32,902 nt of DNA. Origin: Thalassobacterium sedimentorum. Lineage in GTDB: Bacteria; Verrucomicrobiota; Verrucomicrobiia; Opitutales; Coraliomargaritaceae. Shown here piece by piece: positions 1 to 7,290 of this stretch. The notes below the pieces were generated by a model that saw only the letters and a list, made by a program, of their open reading frames with translations, did no database searches and was not told the DNA's origin. The position numbers and the translations under genes are program-made. The stretch is taken from contig NZ_JARXIC010000038.1 of the NCBI RefSeq assembly GCF_031127905.1, forward strand, positions 1-32,902, read 5' to 3'. Positions within the stretch are counted from its first letter, which is position 1. The number at the start of each line of letters is the position of its first letter.

Positions 1-120
1 GGCGACCTTGGCGATCAGATTTTGAACGATCCACACACAACTCTGTTTCGATTGATTCCATACGCCAAACTTACCACGGAAAAATTTACCGTATAGAAGG
101 CAGGTGCTCGGACGCTTACT

Positions 121-336
121 CATTACCTACGCCTAGCGCTCATCTAACGGAAGCGGACGGATCGGCGATCCATCCCTACCTAAAGAGTCAGATACATTAA
201 TCCAGTTCACAAAAATGCTCTAAGAACCGAGGCTACATCGGGATTGTCAGGGAAAGCGTGCCAGGCAGGGTGACCTCATATGGTAGGGCGTGCTCGCCGA
301 GCGCGCCGTTCGCCTACTGAATTCAAAAGCCTTGAT
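121..336. repeat. Tandem ~216-bp repeat, copy A
   Basis: First of two head-to-tail copies of a ~216-bp element; the word cattacc(t/c)acgcctagcgct starts at 121 and again at 337. It contains a 27-bp core (154-180) that is identical in copy B (370-396) and, inverted, at 32808-32834. The core holds a small hairpin GGATC-GGC-GATCC. A second GC-rich palindromic stretch (GCTC-GCC-GAGC) lies near the end of the copy. No coding potential is seen. Confidence 0.85.
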
Positions 337-536
337 CATTACCCACGCCTAGCGCTCACCTAACGGAAGCGGACGGATCGGCGATCCATCCCTACCTGAA
401 GAGACAGACAACTTAATCCAGTTCACAAAAATACTCTGAGAACCGAGGCGACATCGGGATTGTAAGGAAAGACGTGCCAGGCAGGGTGACCTCATAGGTA
501 GGGCGTGCTCGCCGAGCGCGCCGTTCGTTAACTGAT
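337..536. repeat. Tandem ~216-bp repeat, copy B
   Basis: Second direct copy of the element at 121-336, with scattered point differences and small indels. It ends where the menA-like gene region begins. The short open frame on the minus strand here (349-558) lies inside the repeat and has no protein-like features, so it is not called as a gene. Apart from the two repeats, nothing recognisable is seen in 1-592. Confidence 0.83.
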
Positions 537-592
537 ACCAAGGTGCATGATCTAGCAACCATCCTCCCCCACACGAGTACGCCGCATCCCAA

Positions 593-1480
593 CTACATCA
601 TCCCGGATACAAACAGCCCCAAAGAGACGAGTGCGCTATACACAACCACGGTCAAAGCCGCCCCTTTAAGCGCGGCTAAAAAATCAATTGGCGTGCGTGC
701 TTGAGCCAGCTTCAGCAACAGAACGAAGCCGTAAGCAATCGCTAACCAACCGAGTAAAAGTATACTTCCAAAGGACTGATAAACCAACCAAACCAGCACC
801 CCACCCGCAAAGACAAGCGAGAGCCCATATTGTAGCAAGGCCCAACGCCGCCCCAACAGCACAACCAAAGTTCGTTTCTGAGCGATACGGTCTTCTTCTA
901 TGTCGCGGTAGTTATTCACTACCAATATGTTATTCACAACCAGCCCGCATGCCAGCCCCAGTAAGATCACCTCTCGATTGATAAATCCAGTCTGAACATA
1001 AAACGTGCAAACCACAGCGATCAGACCAAAAAAAAGAACCACAAATAGGTCACCCAAGCCATTGTAAGCCAGCGGAAACGGCCCCCCCGTATACACCCAA
1101 GCACAGATCACACTGGCAATACCGATCAATAACAACCACCAACCACCAAAATAAATAAGACTCAGCCCCAGACAAAAAGCGAAAGCCAAAATACCGATGG
1201 TCGCCCCCTTCATAGTCGACGCCGTGATCAGACCTGTAGCCACCGCACGACGCGGTCCCAGCCGCGCATCCGTATCGGTCCCCTTCACTCCATCCAAGTA
1301 ATCATTGGCAAAATTCGTCCCAATCTGAACCAAGAGAGCAAAACAAAGACAGATCACTGCTGGCAATAGCTGCAATTGCCCGCAGTAATATGCCATCGCC
1401 GTCCCCAACAGGACCGGAGCCACCGCCGCAGGCAGTGTCTTCGGACGTGTCGCCTCAATCCAAATCTGCAATCCGGACAT
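593..1480 (-). CDS. menA: MenA-like prenyltransferase (UbiA family)
   Basis: Integral membrane prenyltransferase of the UbiA superfamily, most like 1,4-dihydroxy-2-naphthoate polyprenyltransferase, which attaches the isoprenoid tail in menaquinone synthesis. Both Asp-rich motifs are visible: NFANDYLDGVKGTD near residue 55 (first prenyl-diphosphate/Mg site) and NNYRDIEEDRIAQKRT near residue 190. About eight hydrophobic helices fill the rest. Length (295 aa) fits the family. I start at ATG 1480, with GAGAG about 10 nt upstream; an in-frame TTG at 1504 would add eight polar residues with no better signal. It lies 50 bp downstream of the DUF4126 gene on the same strand. It has no obvious link to the polysaccharide genes. 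A UbiA enzyme for another aromatic acceptor is possible, but the motif spacing favours MenA. Confidence 0.85.
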   Translation of the reverse strand: MSGLQIWIEATRPKTLPAAVAPVLLGTAMAYYCGQLQLLPAVICLCFALLVQIGTNFANDYLDGVKGTDTDARLGPRRAVATGLITASTMKGATIGILAFAFCLGLSLIYFGGWWLLLIGIASVICAWVYTGGPFPLAYNGLGDLFVVLFFGLIAVVCTFYVQTGFINREVILLGLACGLVVNNILVVNNYRDIEEDRIAQKRTLVVLLGRRWALLQYGLSLVFAGGVLVWLVYQSFGSILLLGWLAIAYGFVLLLKLAQARTPIDFLAALKGAALTVVVYSALVSLGLFVSGMM

Positions 1481-1530
1481 TTGACTAGTACTCTCTCGTA
1501 TCAACGCGACTAAATACCAAGTTCCTCAGG

Positions 1531-2190
1531 CTACAAGCCCGGTGGCGCAGGCGGCCGAACCGTCACCACTTCACTCGGCTGTCCCGCGCGCTTGCGCTCC
1601 AAGCGACGCACAAAATACCGAATAATCGTGCGAATAAAATAAAACAAGAGAAAGAGCACCAACACCGCGGCCAGAATCGGAATCAGAACTGCCAGTCCCG
1701 CAGTCAGGATAGAACCGCCCAGCTCCGCAGTCGAAACTGCAGGGTTCCCGATCCCGCCCGTAGTGGCCGTAGACGCGCCGCGCGTGATCACCGAAGCCCC
1801 CTGCACGATACCAGCCGTGCCACCGCCCATAATCGCCGCAGTGATCCACTTAAACGCATCATTGCCCATAAACTCCGGCAGCATCGCCCCCGAAATAAAA
1901 GTGCCCGCTACCACCGCCGCAGGCGTCGCAATGGTATCCAGCGCATTATCCAACCAAGGGATGTAATAACTCCCGATTTCCAAAGCCGTCGCTACCCCCA
2001 GCGCAATCGTGACCCAGTCATTGCCCAACCATTCAAAATTCGCCCCCAGCATCTCTTCAAAATTCATGCCCCCCAGTGCATCCACACCTTGATTCGCCGC
2101 TAAACTAGCGATAAAGAGAGGGACAAACACCCGAAACCCACAGGCCGCAGCCAGCCCAACTCCGGCAAAAATCGCAATTATCTCATTCAT
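1531..2190 (-). CDS. DUF4126 domain membrane protein
   Basis: A 219-aa multi-spanning membrane protein of the DUF4126 family (function unknown). The N-terminus MNEIIAIFAGVGLAAACGFRV with following PLFIASLAA is typical of the family, as are the Gly/Ala-rich central helices (residues ~60-150) and the repeated GG motifs. A long hydrophobic helix at ~160-190 is followed by a basic stretch (RRLERKRAG) and a Pro-rich C-terminus ending PPAPPGL, probably cytoplasmic. ATG at 2190; the upstream Shine-Dalgarno is weak. It is divergent from the FmdB-like gene and just upstream of the menA-like gene, so the two minus-strand genes may be cotranscribed. No specific role can be assigned. Confidence 0.75.
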   Translation of the reverse strand: MNEIIAIFAGVGLAAACGFRVFVPLFIASLAANQGVDALGGMNFEEMLGANFEWLGNDWVTIALGVATALEIGSYYIPWLDNALDTIATPAAVVAGTFISGAMLPEFMGNDAFKWITAAIMGGGTAGIVQGASVITRGASTATTGGIGNPAVSTAELGGSILTAGLAVLIPILAAVLVLFLLFYFIRTIIRYFVRRLERKRAGQPSEVVTVRPPAPPGL

Positions 2191-2337
2191 AATACATGCT
2201 AGACTAAGGACTTATGTCTCTTTCGGAAAGCTCAGAGTTTCAGAATATAAAATTCGAATTGCTAGTCGAAAACTCAAGAGTAGCTTCTAAATTAAAACAC
2301 ACTCAAGTCACAACACTCAGCGTTCAATTCTCCCACC

Positions 2338-2676
2338 ATGCCCACCTACGTATATCAAGAAATCCTCCCCGACGGCTCCGATGGCGAAGCCTTCGAATAC
2401 ATCCAACGCATGGCCGACCAACCACTCAAAACGCATCCCAAAACTGGCAACCCCGTGCGCAAGGTCTTTCACTCGCCCAATGTTTCCAGTAAATACACCG
2501 AAGGCTCGACCAAGAATAAGCTCTCCGACGAAAACGTCGAAAAGAACGGCTTCACTCGCTATGAAAAAGACAAAGTCACCGGACGCTATCACAAGACCGC
2601 CGGCAAAGACAAGCGTGCCCCTGATGTGGTGGATGCCAACAAATTAAAAGAAATACAAAAAAACGGTCTCGTGTAG
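2338..2676 (+). CDS. FmdB-like small protein lacking zinc cysteines
   Basis: A 112-aa hydrophilic protein. The start MPTYVYQ and the later Pro-Val-Arg-Lys-Val-Phe match the FmdB/CxxC_CXXC_SSSS zinc-ribbon family (usual start MPTYEYxCxxCG), and the central part has the usual FEYIQRMADQPLKTHPKTG segment. There is no cysteine anywhere in the protein, so the zinc-ribbon knuckles are absent. The C-terminal half is Lys-rich (NGFTRYEKDKVTGRYHK, then GKDKRAPD) and probably extended or nucleic-acid/ribosome-facing. The ATG at 2338 has no clear Shine-Dalgarno. It is convergent with the VanZ-like gene across the cloverleaf repeat array. The gene is very likely real; its function is unknown. Confidence 0.75.
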   Translation: MPTYVYQEILPDGSDGEAFEYIQRMADQPLKTHPKTGNPVRKVFHSPNVSSKYTEGSTKNKLSDENVEKNGFTRYEKDKVTGRYHKTAGKDKRAPDVVDANKLKEIQKNGLV

Positions 2677-2690
2677 AGAACGCAAAGCCC

Positions 2691-2717
2691 GTAGCCGGGT
2701 TGGCTCTGCCGCCCGGT
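2691..2717. repeat. Left arm of 27-bp inverted repeat bracketing the array
   Basis: This arm matches the reverse complement of 3151-3177 at 23 of 27 positions. It can also fold on itself (CCGGG...CCCGG around GGC-TCT-GCC), so each arm is a hairpin. It begins 14 bp after the FmdB-like stop codon, so it may double as a transcription terminator, although no T-tract follows. Confidence 0.8.
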
Positions 2718-2754
2718 CAGCGCCCGCAAAGCTCCGAATACCCATTCTAAGAAT

Positions 2755-3149
2755 GATCCGAAAAGTGGCCTCGAAACTCAGTTTCGGGGGGCGAGCGGCA
2801 TCGCCCCGGTTCTAAGAACCGAGGCTACGAAAAAGATCCGAAAGGTAGCCTCGAAACTTAGTTTCGGGGGGCGAGCGGCCTCGCCCCGGTTCCGAGAACC
2901 GAGGCCACAAGAAAGATCCGAAAGGTGGCCTCGAAACTCAGTTTCGGGGACGAGCGGCATCGCCCCGGTTCCGAATACCCATTCTAAGAATGATCCGAAA
3001 AGTAGCCTCGAAACTCAGTTTCGGGGGCGAGCGGCATCGCCCCGGTTCTAAGAACCGAAGCTACAAGAAAGATACGAAAGGTAGCCTCGAAACTCAGTTT
3101 CGGGGACGAGCGGCATCGCCCCGGTTCCGAGAACCGAAGCTACAAGAAA
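2755..3149. repeat. Five-unit tandem array of cloverleaf-forming repeats
   Basis: Units start at 2755, 2835, 2915, 2992 and 3071 and are 77-80 bp long. Each begins GATCCGAAA or GATACGAAA. Complete units have an outer stem GTRGCCTCG / CGARGCYAC enclosing three hairpins: GAAAC-TCA-GTTTC, a GC-rich one around GGGCGA-GCGGCA-TCGCCC (stem shortened in some units), and GGTTC-NNR-GAACC. In unit 1 the outer stem is 2765-2773 with 2820-2828, the second hairpin 2788-2807 and the third 2808-2820. Unit 3 has lost its 3' arm and carries a different linker (2971-2991). Changes often fall in loops or give G-T pairs. The array sits between two convergent genes. Confidence 0.9.
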
Positions 3150-3150
3150 T

Positions 3151-3177
3151 GCTGGGCGGCAAAGCCAACCCAGCTAC
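3151..3177. repeat. Right arm of 27-bp inverted repeat bracketing the array
   Basis: Inverted partner of 2691-2717 (23/27 matches). It is self-complementary (CTGGG...CCCAG around GGC-AAA-GCC). It ends 2 bp before the stop of the minus-strand VanZ-like gene. Confidence 0.8.
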
Positions 3178-3179
3178 GC

Positions 3180-3635
3180 TTAGAACTTCGTCAGCCTAGA
3201 CCACCGCCATCCACCGACGGCGAGGCCACCCACAATTCCAACACTACCCCAAAAAAGATCGCCCAAGGCAGGGTGTCGCTCGGGTAAGAACACTTGCCAG
3301 AGCTCCGTGCCCAGTAACAGGACCAGTAAAACAAAGCCCCCCAGTAAATAACCACAGCAAAGCCGCACCTCCGATGCCATCTGAACTGCCGGCTTGTGCA
3401 GATAGTAGCAACGCAAGCACCAACACCACAGCGTAGCCGCCAGCGCATAAGGAACCAGCGTGCGTAAATCTCCGTTACGATCTGCCCAATCCGCTATCGG
3501 CCCTGGTAACCAAGCAAGCTCCCCCATTGATGGCGAACTTCTTAACGACAGGTAAATAATCAGGCCAAAGAGAACTGAAAGTGCCACAAACTGTAGCACT
3601 AACCAATACCTACCTAGATTACATAAACTTTTCAT
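3180..3635 (-). CDS. VanZ-like family membrane protein
   Basis: A 151-aa membrane protein with about four hydrophobic helices (residues ~10-30, ~60-78, ~90-110, ~125-143). The C-terminal segment TELWQVFLPERHPALGDLFW matches the VanZ-like signature (E..Q.F.P.R....D...N/G..G). The family is named after a teicoplanin-resistance accessory protein, but most members have no established function and many sit beside cell-envelope polysaccharide genes. ATG 3635 has a good AGGAG Shine-Dalgarno, one of the few strong ones in the window. It lies 74 bp downstream of the SDR gene on the same strand and may be the last gene of the polysaccharide transcript unless the hairpin at 3687-3708 terminates it. Confidence 0.75.
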   Translation of the reverse strand: MKSLCNLGRYWLVLQFVALSVLFGLIIYLSLRSSPSMGELAWLPGPIADWADRNGDLRTLVPYALAATLWCWCLRCYYLHKPAVQMASEVRLCCGYLLGGFVLLVLLLGTELWQVFLPERHPALGDLFWGSVGIVGGLAVGGWRWSRLTKF

Positions 3636-3686
3636 TCAACTCCTGATATGCAAATGCACCATCGAGCTTCAATGCGATACAATTAA

Positions 3687-3708
3687 CGCTAATTAACGTA
3701 AATTAGCG
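3687..3708 (-). terminator. Possible weak hairpin terminator after SDR gene
   Basis: The perfect 8-bp inverted repeat CGCTAATT/AATTAGCG with a 6-nt loop starts one base beyond the TAA of the minus-strand SDR gene. The sequence beyond it is TTAATTGTAT, T-rich but without a true U-run. The stem is AT-rich, so this is only a candidate end point for the long polysaccharide operon. Confidence 0.35.
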
Positions 3709-3709
3709 G

Positions 3710-4684
3710 TTAGAAATCACCCGGACTCCGCTGCTTCCAATCCCTTAAACTACTCGCAAAATCGTAACGAAATTCAAAGCCATGGTCGATCAACCACTGC
3801 GGAATAATGTGCGTCGGCATCGCCGCCTTACGCACCCGCTTGGGATGGATCGGCGACTTGCCTAGCGTCAGCCATTGCAAGACCTGCGCCACCAGTGCCA
3901 ACAATCCCACTGGCGCACGAAAATTCATACTCCGTTTCCCCAAAATATCCTGAATATGAGTCACCAGAGCCCCCAGCGGCTCCGTGGGCGATTCCACATA
4001 ATTGTAATGGATCACCTTTTCAGCACGCGCCATGGTAAATTCAATGCTATCCAATAAGCCCTCAATATAGGCATAACTCTTATGAATATGGGGACTCCCC
4101 GGAAACACAAAGATCCCCTTCTTCACCGCACGGATCATGCGCAAGATATTGCCAGGGTCCCCGGCCCCATACACCACGCCCGGTCGGCACACAATCAAGC
4201 GACGTTCACTGGACTTCGCTGCCCAGCGTTCATGAATGAGCTCCGCAGTCAACTTAGAGATGCCGTACCCAGAACTCGGATACTTAACCGTCGATTCATT
4301 AGTCGGCGCATGCGTCGGACCATAGACCGCAATTGAAGCCGTAAAATAGATATTGGGCACCTCCCATGCTTCAGCAAAAGCAGTCACATGCTCCGCGCCC
4401 GGCACATTAGTATCGAAATACTCTTCAAAGGCATGCCCCGGCTCACGATGGATGGCGCTGTAGTGAAAGATCCAATCAACTTCACCCACCTGCACGCCCA
4501 GCTGCGCCAGCCCCAACTCAATCGGCTGCCGCACATCACACATGACAAAGCTCACCTGCGCCGGCAACGGCACACTCGGCTCCCGAACGTCCGCCAGAAT
4601 GATCCTTTGAAACTGCCCTTGTAGGCGTTGCCAAGTCGCCTGCCCGATATAGCCCGCACCCCCAAAAATAATTGCTGTATTCAT
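3710..4684 (-). CDS. NAD-dependent epimerase/dehydratase (extended SDR)
   Basis: A 324-aa extended short-chain dehydrogenase/reductase acting on a nucleotide-sugar or similar substrate. The N-terminal Rossmann motif GGAGYIG is at residues ~8-14, followed by an acidic residue after beta-2 (LADVREP), pointing to NAD binding. The catalytic Tyr/Lys pair is in YGISK (residues ~139-143), preceded by TASIAVYG with the Ser/Thr. The substrate-binding C-terminal half is less conserved. It is the last clearly polysaccharide-related gene of the minus-strand run, 123 bp beyond the WecG-like gene. Candidate roles are UDP-sugar 4-epimerase or dehydratase, or a lipid-linked sugar reductase; the sequence does not decide. 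No nucleotide-sugar transferase is adjacent. Confidence 0.8.
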   Translation of the reverse strand: MNTAIIFGGAGYIGQATWQRLQGQFQRIILADVREPSVPLPAQVSFVMCDVRQPIELGLAQLGVQVGEVDWIFHYSAIHREPGHAFEEYFDTNVPGAEHVTAFAEAWEVPNIYFTASIAVYGPTHAPTNESTVKYPSSGYGISKLTAELIHERWAAKSSERRLIVCRPGVVYGAGDPGNILRMIRAVKKGIFVFPGSPHIHKSYAYIEGLLDSIEFTMARAEKVIHYNYVESPTEPLGALVTHIQDILGKRSMNFRAPVGLLALVAQVLQWLTLGKSPIHPKRVRKAAMPTHIIPQWLIDHGFEFRYDFASSLRDWKQRSPGDF

Positions 4685-4807
4685 TAATTTATTTGTTCCA
4701 CGAAAAATGGATTCAAAGCTCCCCGCACATAAGAGTCTGTCAGTCGTTCACTTGCCCAATTCTAAATCCCAGAAACAGATCCGCACTCAAGTCTCCTTCC
4801 TCAGTCC

Positions 4808-5569
4808 TCAACTCTCAGCCCTCACAAAGCGCGAGCGCAAACTCTCCTTAATTAAGAAATAACAGCAAAGCGGCACATAGGTCAGGTAGCGTTTAAACAA
4901 GCGCGGCCCCCCCGTAAGCATTCGATAGAGCCATTCCAGCCCAAACCGTCGCATCCAATAAGGGGCCCATTTTTGGTCGCCTGAAAAATATTCAAAGGCC
5001 GCCCCAACCCCCATCATCAGCGGAACCTTAATTTTGCCTAAGTGCGATTGCATCCACAACTCCTGCTTCGGTGCGCCCAACCCCACCCACAGGACGTCCG
5101 CCCCCGAGGCTTCGATGCGTGCGATGGCTTCAGCCTGCTCCTGCTCGGTCAATTGACGAAAAGGCGGTGATTCGTGACCAACAATTTGAATTTTTGGAAA
5201 GAGAGATTGTAACTTAGTAGAGAGACGATCCCCCACTCCTTCACGGCCCCCATAAAAGTAATGCTTCAGCCCCGCGGCTTGTCCATTGCCACATAAGTCA
5301 AGCATCACCACCGGCCCCGGATGACGCTGCTCAAAGCGCACGCCCGTCAAGCGAGCCCCCAAGGCCAACGAAGTGCCGTCTGGATACACGAAGTGTGCAT
5401 CTTGCAAGGCTCCCAGTACCGCATCCTCACGATGCGCGCGCACAAAGAGATGCGCTTCACAAAAACACGCATAATGCTGCCCTGTACGCGGCCCCTGCGC
5501 CACTTGCATAAGATCGCGGATCACCGCATCGCGTGGCCCATTCACAACTTTCAGTTTACCAATGTTCAT
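4808..5569 (-). CDS. WecG/TagA/CpsF family glycosyltransferase (GT26)
   Basis: A 253-aa GT26-family enzyme, expected to add ManNAc/ManNAcA or a related sugar to a lipid-linked acceptor at the inner membrane. Family landmarks: YPDGTSLALG near residue 68, with the conserved Asp; GLGAPKQELW near 163, the most conserved motif; then MGVGAAFEYFSGD and the C-terminal WMRRFGLEWLYRMLTGGPRLFKRY followed by a hydrophobic basic tail for membrane association. The usual N-terminal T-x-N-x-x-x-V stretch reads CFCEAHLFVRA here, so the Asn is missing. ATG 5569 has no Shine-Dalgarno. It lies between a hexapeptide acyltransferase and the SDR gene. Confidence 0.88.
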   Translation of the reverse strand: MNIGKLKVVNGPRDAVIRDLMQVAQGPRTGQHYACFCEAHLFVRAHREDAVLGALQDAHFVYPDGTSLALGARLTGVRFEQRHPGPVVMLDLCGNGQAAGLKHYFYGGREGVGDRLSTKLQSLFPKIQIVGHESPPFRQLTEQEQAEAIARIEASGADVLWVGLGAPKQELWMQSHLGKIKVPLMMGVGAAFEYFSGDQKWAPYWMRRFGLEWLYRMLTGGPRLFKRYLTYVPLCCYFLIKESLRSRFVRAES

Positions 5570-5649
5570 TTGAATAAAAAAATCTAGATCCAGAGACGAG
5601 CCCGTAATTGAAGCCTAAACCGCAGCGGCGTGCTTCAGTCTCCGTCGCG

Positions 5650-6192
5650 TCAGCTGACTGGTTCATTTAAAAATTGAAGATGCCTCTGAGACTCTTCTTC
5701 GCTCTCAAAGCGATCTGCAATTTTACGTGCGGGCACACCACCGTAAATCGAAAGCGGTTCAACATCTTTGGTCACGACCGAACCTGCTGCAATAATACTC
5801 CCCTTACCAATCGTCACTCCACTCATGATCCGCGCCCCGTAACCGACCCATACGTCGTCTTCGATGACCACTTTGCTACCTAAACCTTTCCAACTATAAT
5901 CAGCATCTCTTATTTGCGAAGCTAAACGTATTGGAACACCCACAGTTTGATAGTGATGATCATACTTCCCGATCAGTGCGACGAAATTGGCAAAGATTAC
6001 ATTGTCACCAATTTCGGCATCACAACTAATCTCCGAATAACGTCCGATATAGAAATTCTTTCCAATTTTAATTCTGTTTTTAGCATAGAAATAGACTTGC
6101 CGGCCAGCGTGAAACCCTGGGCCAATTTCATGCTGTCTAAATACTGTCTTTGTTAGCAGAATATTTCGAAATTGTTTTAGATATCTAATCAC
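5650..6192 (-). CDS. Hexapeptide-repeat O-acyltransferase (WcaF/LacA-like)
   Basis: A 180-aa left-handed beta-helix acyltransferase, predicted to acetylate a sugar hydroxyl or amine using acyl-CoA. Hexapeptide turns of the [LIV]-G-x-x-x-x type run through the protein (KIGKNFYIGRYSEI, AEIGDNVIFANFVALIG, then VVIEDDVWVGYGARI and GVTIGKGSIIAAGSVV). The loop GKYDHHYQTVG carries histidines that could be catalytic, and the family-typical end YGGVPARKI is present near 150. The start is GTG at 6192 with GGGA a few bases upstream; no better ATG lies nearby. It is 23 bp downstream of the glycosyltransferase at 6216-7118, so probably cotranscribed. Confidence 0.85.
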   Translation of the reverse strand: MIRYLKQFRNILLTKTVFRQHEIGPGFHAGRQVYFYAKNRIKIGKNFYIGRYSEISCDAEIGDNVIFANFVALIGKYDHHYQTVGVPIRLASQIRDADYSWKGLGSKVVIEDDVWVGYGARIMSGVTIGKGSIIAAGSVVTKDVEPLSIYGGVPARKIADRFESEEESQRHLQFLNEPVS

Positions 6193-6215
6193 GTCCCGAT
6201 CTACGAATTGGTAGT

Positions 6216-7118
6216 TTATTTACGAAGTTTGCTAAAGAACCACTGCATCCGTTTAACAAACGACTTGCTATGAAAATTGTCTTCAAACCAGCGGTCCGTT
6301 TCTAATGAAATGGTGGTTGATTCTGGATGGGCTAGTGGGAATGAGACTGCATTCGCCGGCACGCAGACGACCTTTGATGACGTAGCATGAGTCCCATCTT
6401 CTCGAAACCCGATATTCTCAGTTAAGTTGAGAGACGGAATAATGGTTTTCCCTTGCTTGCCCCAAATTGAAAGGAAGTAGCGATAGGCCCAACTGTCACG
6501 CTGTCCATTCCGCACTTTGCGGAACATCATCTCCCAATAAAGGCGCTGCCGGATTCCTGGAAAGACTCGCTGGCAAATTGCTTTCCAGCTTTTTGGATCG
6601 GTCCAGGCATGCATATCTGGATCAAAGTCAGCCCAAGCGCGTTCCCAGGTTGCCCAGCCCCAGCATTCAAAATAATTGGAGAAGGTGTAATCGGATGTTT
6701 GACTCAGGGGTATCGGGGACCGGTTATGGCCAGCGATTGCATAGACCGTGGGATCATCTCGATAACGTTCGAGTAATTCCGCGCAGTAGTCGAAAAAACT
6801 AGGATCTGCGATACAATCGTCTTCAAGAATGATCCCCTCGCCGCCGCAGTCTTTAAGGAACCAAGTGATCCCATCAGAGAGGTTACGAAAGCAACCTAGG
6901 TTTTCCTCGCGGTAGAGTCGTCGCACTTCGCAGGGCCACGGAATGGCATCCAGCAACGCCCGCACCTCCGCGACTTTAGATGCCTCGCCGTCTTTGTGGG
7001 GACGAGCCGCATCGCAAAGCACCCAAATACGACTGGGCGCCAAGGGAGCCAATGCTTTAAGTGCCGCCTGTGTAATATCAGGACGATTAAAGTGGATGAG
7101 TAAAACGGGCGTATTCAC
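6216..7118 (-). CDS. Glycosyltransferase, GT-A fold (GNT-I/GT2-like)
   Basis: A 300-aa GT-A-fold glycosyltransferase. The N-terminus NTPVLLIHFNRPDITQAALKAL is the usual start of this bacterial family; REENLGCFRNL and the metal-binding DxD-type motif IILEDDCIADPSFFDY lie near residues 90-125. The tract YFECWGWATWERAW near 168 is strongly typical of these acidic-motif transferases. There is no ATG near the expected start: GTG at 7118 gives an N-terminus that matches the family, while the frame stays open to a TTG at 7196 with a hydrophobic but poorly conserved extension. No clear Shine-Dalgarno is seen for either. The donor and acceptor sugars cannot be deduced. Confidence 0.83.
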   Translation of the reverse strand: MNTPVLLIHFNRPDITQAALKALAPLAPSRIWVLCDAARPHKDGEASKVAEVRALLDAIPWPCEVRRLYREENLGCFRNLSDGITWFLKDCGGEGIILEDDCIADPSFFDYCAELLERYRDDPTVYAIAGHNRSPIPLSQTSDYTFSNYFECWGWATWERAWADFDPDMHAWTDPKSWKAICQRVFPGIRQRLYWEMMFRKVRNGQRDSWAYRYFLSIWGKQGKTIIPSLNLTENIGFREDGTHATSSKVVCVPANAVSFPLAHPESTTISLETDRWFEDNFHSKSFVKRMQWFFSKLRK

Positions 7119-7290
7119 GGAAAAGTGGTAAGCAATTAGAAAAATTGGAATCCGAGACGCGCTAGCGAGGGCATGTGAAACCAGTGAAGCCTGCAACTAA
7201 TACTATAAGAACTCCCAGAGGGTGTTACGTCCATGGATTTATCTACTTAGCACTGTAAGTAGGTTAAAATGTATAAGGAACATCAAATAT

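Larger units (their letters stand above)
2677..3179. other. Intergenic region between convergent genes, filled by repeats
   Basis: This 503-bp gap between the FmdB-like stop and the VanZ-like stop carries no gene. It consists of a 27-bp arm (2691-2717), a linker (2718-2754), five tandem units (2755-3149) and the inverted arm (3151-3177). The open frames that cross it on either strand (2778-2960, 2990-3199) are repeat translations rich in repeated peptides and are not genes. Confidence 0.85.

Noticed and set aside
349-558. 69-aa minus-strand frame at the left edge
   Set aside because: It lies within the tandem repeat and only reflects its sequence.
2755-3149. CRISPR array
   Set aside because: Units are contiguous with no unique spacers, are 77-80 bp long, and have no cas genes nearby.
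2778-3199. Open frames on both strands through the repeat array
   Set aside because: They translate the repeat into repeated peptides on either strand, as expected from repeat units; there is no start signal or domain.
7243-7262. Hairpin CTACTTA/TAAGTAG as terminator
   Set aside because: The 7-bp stem has no T-tract on the minus strand and lies within the run of minus-strand genes; it could be chance.
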